64,000 bases of DNA, taken from assembly GCF_963169125.1 (NCBI RefSeq), contig NC_084794.1, positions 224,313,409-224,377,408 of the forward strand, given 5' to 3'. How positions within the stretch are numbered: the stretch's first letter is position 1; each line of letters starts with the position of its first letter. The DNA is from Humulus lupulus (Eukaryota > Streptophyta > Magnoliopsida > Rosales > Cannabaceae). Shown here piece by piece: positions 55,413 through 64,000 of the stretch. The position numbers were made by a program, and so were the translations under genes. Below the pieces are notes generated by a model. That model was not told where the DNA came from, made no database searches, and saw only the letters and a list, made by a program, of their open reading frames with translations.

Positions 55413-55990
55413 TCAATGGACCTCTCTTCTTGAACCCACGGGTCCAACTCGTCGGGCCTGGACAACTTGTACCTCTGATGCCTTGGGATTGTCGGGGACT
55501 TCCTCCACCACCATCACGGGAGTTTTGAGGGAGACATTATAACACTCTCTAGCCTCTTTCTGGTCTCCAAGGACCGTGCCAATTCCTGCATCCCTGGGGA
55601 ACTTCATGCATAAATGGCGGATGAAAGTGACGACTCCGAACTCCACCAGTGCAGGTCTTCCCAAGATGGTGTTGCATGTCGTGAAATAGTCTACTACCAC
55701 GAAGGTGCAGTATTTGAAGGCCTGGCGAGGCAACTCTCAAAGCGTTACATGGAGCTTTATCTATCCCATCGAGATGAGGGCCTCTCTCGAGAATTCATAG
55801 AGGGTCGAGCTGCATGAGGACAAGTCTGTCGTGGTCAGCCCTACCTTCTTGAAGGCTAACTTAAACAGGATGCTCAACGAACTCTTGTTGTCTACTGGAA
55901 TCCGCGCCATAATTTTGTGGTGCGGGAAATGTACTCTCTGAGCATCGTCTTCGGAGAATGTTATGACTTGGTCAATCATTCGTGGCATTT
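55413..55990 (-). pseudogene. pol: protease region of element A
   Basis: 55761-55988 contains RVHFPHHKIMARIPVDNKSS: the active-site DNGSS of element B is DNKSS here, so catalysis is lost. 55413-55733 continues with FTTCNTILGRPALVEFGVVT and HLCMKFPRDAGIGTVLGDQK. A short deletion relative to element B removes the 'VIESRISNKM' part before the active site. Confidence 0.8.
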
Positions 55991-56239
55991 AGGAAGGTGA
56001 CTGAGCCAAAGCCATCACCTCATCATCATGATTCAATGCTCGCGCATACCTATTCTGCGAGCTTCATGAGGCGCCACCCAAATGGGGCCCTTCTGAGATG
56101 GCTCCTACTCGCCCGTTCATCGGAGGAGATCCTTGGGCCACTGAATGTTAGGGAACTATAGAAGCAACTGCTGGGACCTGTGGAGCCACAGGTGGTACTA
56201 GCAACCTTGCCATGGGAGATTGTACCTGACGCGCTCCAT

Positions 56240-58363
56240 CCATAGCATATTGGTGGAGGTGTCCTAGCTTGATAAGACTCTCAATCTCATCCTTGAGCTA
56301 ACAACACTCATTCGTTTGGTGCCCTATGTCGTTGTGGAAACAAAAAAAATTTCCAGGATCCCACCTTTCTCTGTCTCTCCGGATGGGCAGTGGCTTCCTG
56401 TAGTGAACGTGTTGCATCGTAGCCACGAAAATATTCTCTTGGGAATCTACCAAGTCGATCTACTCGGAATACTGTGAGACATACTTCTCGCTAGATGTGA
56501 CTCCCTGCTCGGCCTGTGTGGTTCCACTTCCGTTGGGCTTCCAGCCCTTGCCTTTCCCCCCGCGTCTACTACTGCTGGGAGCTCGACTAGATTCTGCAGG
56601 CTGGGAGGGGGCAGCAACTCCGCCACTGAATGCAGGTTGAAAAACACTGTATCATGTGGGCGCTGCCCCATACCCTGCTGAAGCCATACTGAATCCAGGA
56701 GCGGGCATGGTGTTATAACCAGAAGGTGGGGCACTTTGGCTCGGTTGGACTCCCCCCGAGCTCGGTTGGATGGGAGAAAAAGGGGAATATTGGATTTCCA
56801 AAGACACGGGGCGAGGTGCGGCCTAAGCAGGGAAAATGGCGGGTGCTCCTAACGCACCAATCTGGGTGTCCTCCCAGCTTATATATTCTTGTGCCCAATG
56901 AATGAAGTCATCGAGATGTCGGCATCCCCTCTGTTGGAGGTCATCCCAAAGCGGGGACCCCATGCGGACGCCAGCTTGTAATGCCATCAATTTCTGGCTA
57001 TCATCAACCTTTTTTGTTCTCGCCGCTTCCTCCTTGAAGCATTTGATGTAAGCCTTGAGGGTCTTGAAGGGCCCTTACTTTATATTGGCCAAGGCATTCA
57101 CCTCGAAGCTTACCTTCCGAACTCCTATGAATTGTCTTTGGAAGGCAGACAATAATTGATGCCATGATTGAATGAATCATGGTAGAAGCTTTTCGAACCA
57201 TTTATCTGTTGATTCCGTCAGGGTGATATGGGAACACATGACACTTAGCGTCGTCTGAGATGCAATGCACTAACATTAATCTATTGACCTTAGATAAGTG
57301 GTTCGTGGGGTCCCAACCACTGTCACAGGGCGGTGTGGTAGGCATTTTGAAACCTTGCGGTAGAGGGGCTCCAACAATGTGAGGAGTACATGGCTCCACT
57401 TCTTCATCTTCCGAGTCAGATTCGTGGTCTTGCCGCATGGCCATTCTGAGCATGACCCGCTTCAGACTTTCTAACTTTGCGCAGAGCGGGTCACAATCTC
57501 AGTTGATGCTCTGAGCTGGGTTATCTCTTCTACGGGTGTTGAGATTATCCCGATGGTCTGATACCCCTATCCCAGCGTGTACTTATGCCTTATTGCATCT
57601 CTGGGCATTTAGGTTGTCTCACAGGTCAGCTTGACCTCGAAACGCACCATTTTCCTCGGGACGAGCCACTTCAATTTCCCCGTCAGACTCGACATTTTTG
57701 TATACCGAGAAACTGATACTGCATTCTTGGTTCTACGGGGCATTCCTTGGGAAGATTCCTGGACCATCATTCCTTCAGGGCTGGTTAGGTCCTAAGGGGA
57801 AACCAGCTTTAGGCCTTGTACAGTTTATATGGGCGCAACACCCTGAGCTCCCTGGGCGCTGACAGCTTGGTGATGTCCTCGGGCCCCTGGGAAATTACCT
57901 TTACCAGCCTGTTGAGGAACCTGGTGGCCCTCGGTATCCTGACGAGCCCTCTTATGCTATGGAGTAGGATTATCATCAGCCTTTCCTTTACCACGATCCT
58001 GTGGTGGCATCGGGGTTCTAACTCCTGCTGGGTGCCCGAGAGGCACCCCAGCTAGCGGATCTCGTGCCTCTGTAGCCGGGTGCTCGGGAGGAACTCTGCT
58101 GCATTAATAGGTGGCACTATAACGGGGTGCGCAAGTGGCACACCAGTTGGGTGCCTAGCTGGTGCATTGCCATTGGGGTCCACTCGCAGCCCCTGGGCTG
58201 CAAAAGTGGCCTTCATGGCAAGCACCATCTCCTGCAGGGCGGCGATGTTACCCTCTTGTGCATCGATCTTCTGTTGGTTGGTGGCCACCTGCTCACGGAG
58301 CATTACCACCTCCAGCATCTCCTCCACATCCATGGGCTGAGGGTATTCTTCCTCATAGTACCC
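56240..58363 (-). pseudogene. gag: gag of element A, main part
   Basis: Blocks matching element B: 58052-58363 ([40 protein letters not shown]), 57202-57453 (PHIVGAPLPQGFKMPTTPP, WDPTNHLSKVNRLM), 57004-57201 and a His/Cys segment near 56240-56350. Together a Tat Gag of roughly normal length, but with multiple frameshifts. Its N-terminal coding region continues beyond the plastid insert at 58680. Confidence 0.8.
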
Positions 58364-58679
58364 ACAAGAAAGTTCTTGTTTATCCCACACTTCATCAAAA
58401 TCAAGAAATTAACCCGTCAATTTTTTTTGATTGGATGAGAATAAATGAAGAAATAATAAGTTGTCCCATATCCAATTTGGAACTTTGGTTTTTCCCAGAA
58501 TTATTGATTCATTATAATTCATATAAGATTAAACCATGCGCAATACCAATTAAATCGCTCCCTTTAAATTTGAATGAAAATGTTAGGGAAAATAAAAGCA
58601 CCGCTGGAAAGAAAAAAAGAAATATTTTTCTATCAATATTTTCAAATGAAAAAAAATATCTTGAATTAGAAAACCAAAA
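58364..58679 (+). other. ycf1: plastid ycf1 fragment inserted in nuclear retrotransposon (NUPT)
   Basis: 316 bp absent from element B at the same place. Read on the plus strand it is open throughout and gives [78 protein letters not shown] and [19 protein letters not shown]. This is the central part of plastid Ycf1 (TIC214), with its hallmark [11 protein letters not shown] and [10 protein letters not shown]. Ycf1 is a plastid inner-envelope translocon subunit; here it is only a DNA fragment. The junctions share CCC (58361-58363 and 58680-58682), pointing to end-joining repair. The rest of the local frame (58162-58797) is gag antisense. Confidence 0.88.
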
Positions 58680-58872
58680 CCCTGGTCGATGCCGTCATCT
58701 TCGTCGTCATATTCAGCGTCTTCGTCGTAGTCCTCTACCATCTCAAGGAAGTCTTGAGGTGGTTGTCGACTGGGTTCATCACCTTCGACTTTGGTAGGAA
58801 GGAGTACATCATCTATAAAGTTTCTTCGAGTAGTCACCACGGCTGTAAGTGTTATGTATGCTTTCCTTAGAC
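58680..58872 (-). pseudogene. gag: gag N-terminal region of element A
   Basis: Continuation of gag between plastid insert and PBS: acidic run ([16 protein letters not shown], minus strand about 58685-58745) and the sequence FIESLRKAYITLTAVVTTRR near 58815-58880, which matches element B (FIESLKKAFGTLKAVVTTRR). Start codon not certain. Confidence 0.7.
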
Positions 58873-58873
58873 T

Positions 58874-58890
58874 CTCAATGAAAGCACCAA
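58874..58890 (-). other. PBS of element A
   Basis: TTGGTGCTTTCATTGAG on the minus strand, two bases inside the 5' LTR. Conserved with element B. Primer tRNA not assigned. Confidence 0.65.
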
Positions 58891-58892
58891 AA

Positions 58893-59768
58893 TGTTGACT
58901 GTCTTTTTCGCTATCAACCTTAAAACGAGAGATTAAAGAAATAAGTAATAGGAACACAAGGACTTTTACATGGTTTAGGTTATAAAAGAACCCTAGTCCA
59001 TGAGTCTCTGGTATTAAGAGGATTGGAAGTTTGTTATGGCAAGTTCCAATGGTGTATTCTCAGGCAGCGTTCAGATTGCTCTGAGTACAAGGTGCTTTCT
59101 CTCTGAAAAACCGAGCCCTTTACAATGAGACTCCCAACCTTATTTATAGAGGCTGGGGTCATTAATACTAATCATCAGAAATTAATACACATTCTTCCCA
59201 TTATTGGGGGATTAATACCAATCCCATGCATTGGGCTATATTTAATAGAGACCACAACTCAAGCGAGATCTATGGGACCCACTGCAAAAAGGTACCTACT
59301 TTATGGGGAACATGCCCAGGTACTGTCAGGGCGTGCTGTAAGTACCTCCATATCAGACGGCGTAGTGGGAGTACGAATTGTAGAGTTGTACACTCGACAA
59401 CACTGTTGACGGATCACCCAAGAAGGTTTTTAGATCATACTCTAACGCTGCAAAGCCGCTCTAACTGACACTTGGCGCCTTATCTTAGGTCCTAGAACTG
59501 GAACCTTAGACTTGGGAGACGACTGGGGGAGGAGAGCCCTCACCTTAATTTCTTGAGTTGGAGAACCTTCAACTCTTAGGGAAAGCTTTGAAGAGTGATC
59601 TACCTTTAAGGTATCCATGATCTACTAACTGGCAAAGACAGGCGACCTCACCTAAAAGGATTGTCGCCCCGAATAGAGCCCTCGGGAGGTAACATACTCC
59701 AAAGACGTCCATGACTGTCCGAGCCAGTCATTATGAGTTGCCACATGTCGGAGGCAGAAATATGGACA
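58893..59768 (-). repeat. 5' LTR of element A
   Basis: 876 bp, TGTTGACTGTCTTTTTCGC...ATATGGACA. The minus-strand TATA box CCTCTATAAATAAGG at 59138-59152 would start gag-pol transcription leftward. Confidence 0.9.
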
Positions 59769-59900
59769 AAAAATTATATATGTAAAACTCTAAAATGAGT
59801 GCACGTGCAACACACGTGCTCTTCCTAACTAGTAGATATATAAACGCAAAAAATTTCTCAAATGCAAGATGCACTAGTTCATCTCTTTCTATTTCATCAT

Positions 59901-60196
59901 TTGAAGAAATTTTAACCCAATTTCTTTTACATGACAATGTTCATTATAGTTATAGGGGACCTCCCACAAATTTTCATGAAACTTTGAATTTTTTAGGGTG
60001 CCAAATTATTTAGAGTTCAAATTGTCTCTTGAATATACATACAGAAAATAAAGAATGCACGTGTACAACAAATTGTTTGAATTCTGATTTCGACATCCTA
60101 AATAATTCATAATTTCTTGAAAATTTGTGAGAGGTCCCTTATAATTACTATGTACACCATTATATAAGATAATTTGGGTTAAAATTTCTCCAAGTT
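59901..60196. mobile_element. foldback repeat, MITE-like
   Basis: Left arm 59901-60025 and right arm about 60070-60196 are inverted copies: for example GAAATTTTAACCCAA against TTGGGTTAAAATTTC, and GGGACCTCCCACAAATTTTC against GAAAATTTGTGAGAGGTCCC. Arms of about 125 bp with 45-bp loop. Unrelated in sequence to the foldback MITEs at 4.1-5.0 kb. Ends and duplication not determined. Confidence 0.75.
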
Positions 60197-60339
60197 CCAA
60201 AAAAATGGCCCCACCAGTAGGTATTTTTATAGAGGTTGTATCTAAGAATTTTCCTATATACATATTGTCAAAAGAGTTATAATCCTGGTTAGCAGGGATC
60301 ATAAAAGTATTTTTTGGAGCTTTCAACATCTAAAAGCTT

Positions 60340-60691
60340 TTCTACATTTGGCTGGAATTAGGGCTAGCAATATAGGTCATGACATGATAACATGACTCGA
60401 AAACGATACGAAATTAGTGGGTTTGGGTTTAGCGTAAATAGGTATGGGTCCAAATAGATTAAATTTCAGGTCAAAATTAGGTTAACCTACCAAACATGAA
60501 ATTGACGTGGACATTTACAATTAAATATAAATTACTAAACATATCATAAATAGGCTAACTTGAAATTAACCTATTTATTAATTTATTTATGATATATTTA
60601 CTACATTCATTAAATAATATAAATATTAAATTTAAAAGAATAAAATAATACCATGTTTTAGATATTTGATGACTATATAATGTTTTATTTT
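60340..60691. other. AT-rich repeat-like DNA
   Basis: GGTCATGACATGATAACATG and GGGTTTGGGTTTAGCG type phrases of the kind found in plant non-autonomous transposons. No gene and no clear ends. Confidence 0.35.
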
Positions 60692-61231
60692 AGGGTGTGT
60701 TGGGAAAGCCACTTTGAAATTGGAATTGAGTGTAATTCGAGGTAATTACTAGATTTGACATGTTTTTTTAACCAAGTAATTACACAATAATCATATAATT
60801 GGAGGTAATTGAAGTGGCACAATTACACTCTAATTCTCATAGTCTTTCATGAGATTTGGATGTAATTCCTAAATATTATATGCTTTAAAGTAGTAATTAT
60901 AACATAATATTAATTTATTGTGTCATTACTAAAAAAACTACTAAAGTTAAAAGTTTTAAATTATTTTTTATTTTTAAAATTGATTTTAAATAATTTTTCC
61001 ACATTAGAAATATATATTTTTAGGCTTTAATAAATTAATTAAAATCGAGAAAATTGGTGTAAAATGTGGCTTTTGAAACGAAAAAACTACTTAGTGATTT
61101 AAGTGCAACATTTTAGACTACTTACTGGTTTTTGCAGCAAAAAAAATTACTTAGTGATTTAAGTGCAACCTTTTAGATGGGACAACACCATTCCTATCTA
61201 ATTAATCTTGGTGGAATTCAAAACACCCCTG
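60692..61231. mobile_element. possible MITE with GGGGTGT-type terminal repeats
   Basis: Begins AGGGTGTGTTGGGAAAGCC and ends TTCAAAACACCCCT; the end inverted (AGGGGTGTTTTGAA) resembles the start. Inside, a short repeat CTTAGTGATTTAAGTGCAAC is present twice (61090 and 61150). Size and ends resemble plant hAT- or Harbinger-type MITEs. No firm duplication. Confidence 0.4.
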
Positions 61232-62387
61232 AGATTTGTAGTTACCTAATCCAACAATGCATTGAGTGTACACTTCCTATGCATGAGGCAAACATTATGG
61301 CTGACCAAGTCCACTAGAGTTGGCAACCTAAAGGTTGTATGAGTTTTCCTCGCTAAGTGTCTCTTTTGCAAGGTTCGTTTCTAGCAAGGGCTTTATGAGT
61401 TAGTTCCTAGTTAGGTGACCTAAGAGGATTGGGTCATTCAGATCCTCCTGCACTACCTAGCTGGCCTGTTTGTTCCATGTCGACTGCCACATCATCCTGT
61501 CTAGAATTTGGTACAACATTTGCCCGCCTAAGTCAATCTTCAAGTTGACTTAATGTTGACTTCCATGTCCAACCTCAGGTGAAGGGCCTTAGCATCATGA
61601 GAATTTTTAGGCCGCATGGTTGATGGGCCTTGGGCGATTTTTTAAACATTAATTTAGTCAAAGGCACCTCTTCGGCTCTGCCTGTTAAGTAATGGAAGGC
61701 CTAATGGGCTAAAGGGGTATAAAAGGGTGAAAGAAGGTGGAGAATGGGAACCCATTTTTCATTTTCTTCGTGCGATAGACAAGAGAACATTTCTAGAGCT
61801 CAAAATCTTCAAACCGACCATTTCTAGTTCTCGTTTCTCAGAAACTCTCGTAGATTTTCACACTTTGTTTGTTCCCGTCTTGTTCTTTGTTTTTTTATCA
61901 GTACTTTTATGATTTTAAAGGTAGATCTAGGTCCCCCACTTAGAAATACTAGAATTTAGGGTTTTAAAATAATAAATCATCCATTGTGGCCTAGGTCGGG
62001 TCGCAAGGGTCTGACCCTGGCGAGATCCTAAGAGGTCTGCGGCTTTTTCACCCCTTAAGACTCTTTTAATCACAAGTCAACCTTGCCACCGACTGACTGG
62101 GTGTAGTTGCCGATCCCGATTCGCCAAGTTAGGATCGTTCAATTATTGGTTGTTGAGGAAGAGGTGCACGAGGTAGAGGCACTTGTTGGCAAGGCCCCAT
62201 CTTGGGTAGAATTGTCGGACTCATCAAACAACATTGAGGTTGGAGTCATGGTCATTTCCTTTGCATTTTTTCCTAATATTTATGGAGAGGGTATTATGAA
62301 CCTGGGGTCATTTCAACTTGAATTTCCCAATGATCCCTTGGTTCTGATCCTAAGTGACCAGAGTACGAGTTTTTTTTGTTTGAAAAA
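61232..62387 (+). other. unidentified segment with promoter-like TATA box
   Basis: Higher GC than its surroundings. TATAAAAG at 61718-61725 is followed by a leader-like stretch. A frame of 98 codons (62107-62400; acidic VVEEEVHEVEALVGKAP) has no family I recognise. It could be LTR plus leader of an unknown element truncated by the copia junction at about 62388. Confidence 0.35.
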
Positions 62388-62853
62388 CTATTTCCAATAA
62401 GACGAAGACAATCGTAAGTCGATGTTTGGGTCAGTGTTCACTCTTGGTGGAGGAGCAATAATCTGGAGAAGTATTAAACAATCCAGTATTGTAGAATCAA
62501 TCAGGAAAGCTGAGTATATAGTGGCTTATGAAGGAGCTAAGGAAGCATTTAGGCTTAGAAAGTTCTACACCGATCTGGAAGTAATTCCATATATGGAGAA
62601 ACCACTAATCTTGTACCGTGACAATGGTGGAGCAGTAGCGAACTCTAAGGAACCCATAAGCCACAAGAGAGGAAAGCATATCGAAAGAAAATACAATCTG
62701 GTTAGAGACATTTTGCACCGAGGTGATGTGAATGTTATGAAGATAGCGTTGGAATAGAACCTGGCAGACTCGTTTACCAAGTCACTTCCTGCAAAGTCAT
62801 TTATGGGTCATGTACGCAACATGGGATTAAGGGATATGCCTCACTTGCTTTGA
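62388..62853 (+). pseudogene. pol: copia RNase H fragment
   Basis: YFQ, stop, DEDNRKSMFGSVFTLGGG, AIIWRSIKQSSIVESIRKAE, YEGAKEAFRLRKFYTDLEVI, LYRDNGGAVANSKEPISHKR and HIERKYNLVRDILHRGDVNV; amber TAG at 62755-62757; then NLADSFTKSLPAKSF up to RDMPHLL and stop. The RNase H Asp in YCDN is changed to YRDN, and the usual STMEAEY is SIRKAEY. Homologous to 23760-24482 but clearly another family member. Confidence 0.9.
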
Positions 62854-62867
62854 GGGCAAGTGGGAGA
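62852..62867 (+). other. polypurine tract of right-edge copia element
   Basis: GAGGGCAAGTGGGAGA directly before the LTR start, same motif as in the full copia element. Confidence 0.8.
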
Positions 62868-64000
62868 TAGTTAAGATTTATGCCCTAAAAGCATGTAAAG
62901 ACATTTTATTGATTTAAATAAAAGTACAATTTTATTATATTTTAATTTTTTAATTATTGTTTGAATAATTATATGAATATCAAGAAAATTCTATATTCAT
63001 TTATGAAGATAGGATCTTGTATTAGAACGAGAGAATTAAGATAAAATAGAATGAATAAAATAGTCAGTAACATATTACAGTAAGGAATCGTTAATGAATG
63101 GTTACTAGTACGGTTTACTAAGCATGCGAGATGCAAGTAATCTAGATTCAGATTACTGATGTGGATAGACATCTTGGTAAAGGTACTGCATATAATAGAG
63201 ATTATATATGACATGACCGATAATAATTAAATATATTTATAAACTTACCATTTGTCATAAAGATTTAATTCTTATCATAATAGATGATCATTTGTAGATC
63301 AGTCTAAATCCTGAGTAGTCACGAACTCCTGTTTGTGCTTATTGGATCTTTTGATTCACTCGTTAAGGTTTCAACGTATAATGAGGCTAGTGAATTTTGT
63401 TTTGGAGAATCAATATCATGAATGGCTGTGAACATGATTTAGAATAATGGAATCCATACTTTCCTAGCGGATCGAATATTGTTTCCTTTAAGGGTTAATT
63501 CTGGAACTGAATAGTTATTGAGCTCAAATCTTTAATTTGATTATCAATTAATTATTCGCTAGTTAATTAATTTTACTTAAGGAACAAGAGGTAATTAGAA
63601 GGGTAAAACGATAATTTTGACCAGCTCTAATTAACGAACCAATAATTGGAGGACAATACTACATTTATTGATTATATCCTCCACAACAAAGAAAACTATG
63701 TAAATATAATTCTACAAATACTTAGAGTGAAATTCCATATTTATAGTGGAGTAATCATAGAATTAATAAATAAAATTATTGGATTAAAGAGTTTGATTAA
63801 TAATATGGTTTATCGGAGCTTCGTATTATAGGCCCATGGTCCCCAGGCACCTCTATCATACAGTGTAAAGGGTAAGGATGTCATAAGAAAGATTTGTAAA
63901 GATAATGACTAAATTGCAAATGAATTAATTTTCTGGAGTAAGAAAATAATTATGTGATAATTGTGGGCAATTGATTAATTGTGAATTAATTAATTATTTT
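62868..64000 (+). repeat. 3' LTR of right-edge copia element, partial
   Basis: Begins (T)AGTTAAGATTTATGCCCTAA, a variant of TGTTAGGATTAATGCCCTAA. Collinear with the reverse complement of 10556 back to about 9400. The expected TG start is mutated. Continues beyond the window. Confidence 0.85.

Larger units (their letters stand above)
37547..59768 (-). mobile_element. Tat-type Ty3/gypsy element A, with nested chromovirus and plastid insert
   Basis: Minus-strand element with two 876-bp LTRs (37547-38422, 58893-59768), PBS, gag (about 56240-58850), pol (52000-55990), a seven-unit 65-bp tandem repeat and an antisense plus-strand gene. Without the 8.2-kb nested element it is about 14 kb, normal for large Tat elements. 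The flanks (AATTT left, AAAAA right) do not form a clear duplication. All genes are damaged, but integrase keeps a full catalytic frame. Confidence 0.9.
62388..64000 (+). mobile_element. copia element, 5' truncated, 3' LTR runs off the window
   Basis: Starts abruptly within RNase H. RNase H, polypurine tract and the first 1.13 kb of the 3' LTR are present in normal order. The LTR is of the same family as the solo LTR at 8514-10556. Nothing of gag, integrase or RT is in front of it. Confidence 0.88.

Noticed and set aside
58162..58797. 211-codon plus-strand frame as a single gene
   Set aside because: It is a chance fusion: gag antisense, then the ycf1 insert, then gag antisense. Only the middle has coding origin on this strand.
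37542..59773. Target duplication of element A
   Set aside because: AATTT at the left and AAAAA at the right do not match; in AT-rich DNA shifting the ends to force a match would not be meaningful.
1..64000. tRNA, rRNA or other structured RNA genes
   Set aside because: Only short tRNA-complementary primer sites of retroelements were found, no cloverleaf or rRNA sequence.

Overview
The window is nuclear DNA of a flowering plant, almost certainly a eudicot. Evidence: plant-type Ty3/gypsy (Tat and chromovirus) and Ty1/copia LTR retrotransposons fill most of it, a plastid ycf1 fragment is embedded in one element, and a degraded plant MSH3 copy and an acyl-CoA-binding-protein fragment lie between two elements. 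I see no intact host gene, no tRNA or rRNA, and nothing prokaryotic. One run of N (45111-45310) is an assembly gap.

Layout: 1-1628 is the 5' end of a minus-strand Ty3/gypsy element (gag, PBS, LTR) running off the left edge, next to an older LTR-like remnant (1629-2260). 2280-5518 is AT-rich DNA with a decayed tandem repeat and two sister foldback MITEs (4063-4476, 4579-4993). 5519-32687 is Tat-type element 'B' on the minus strand. It carries a broken copia LTR (5946-7739), a copia-type solo LTR (8514-10556), a gypsy solo LTR with perfect TSD (14121-14877) and a whole copia element with perfect TSD (21525-31286). 32688-37546 is the host island: an ACBP-like fragment, a 64-bp minisatellite, a purine tract and an intron-containing MSH3 pseudogene. 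37547-59768 is Tat-type element 'A', also minus strand, with two 876-bp LTRs. It is interrupted by a Tekay/Del-like chromovirus (39400-47645) and carries a 316-bp ycf1 insert in its gag region. 59769-62387 is AT-rich flank with a foldback repeat, a possible MITE and an unidentified promoter-like segment. 62388-64000 is a 5'-truncated copia element entering its 3' LTR, which runs off the right edge.

How the parts relate: A and B share one plan. On the minus strand they have LTR, PBS, gag, protease, RT, RNase H, a second RNase H, integrase and a 65-bp tandem repeat. On the plus strand, converging on pol, lies an additional gene with TATA box, leader intron, branch site and several short introns, whose product resembles the 'putative gypsy type transposon' domain plus coiled coils. 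This matches the Tat/Retand group, where antisense extra ORFs and 3' tandem repeats are known. All coding regions are broken by stops, frameshifts, nested insertions or deletions; the best preserved are element A integrase (DD35E intact), the chromovirus PR-RT stretch and the copia RNase H. Because all other elements except 62388-64000 and the left-edge one sit inside A or B, the order of insertion can be read directly.
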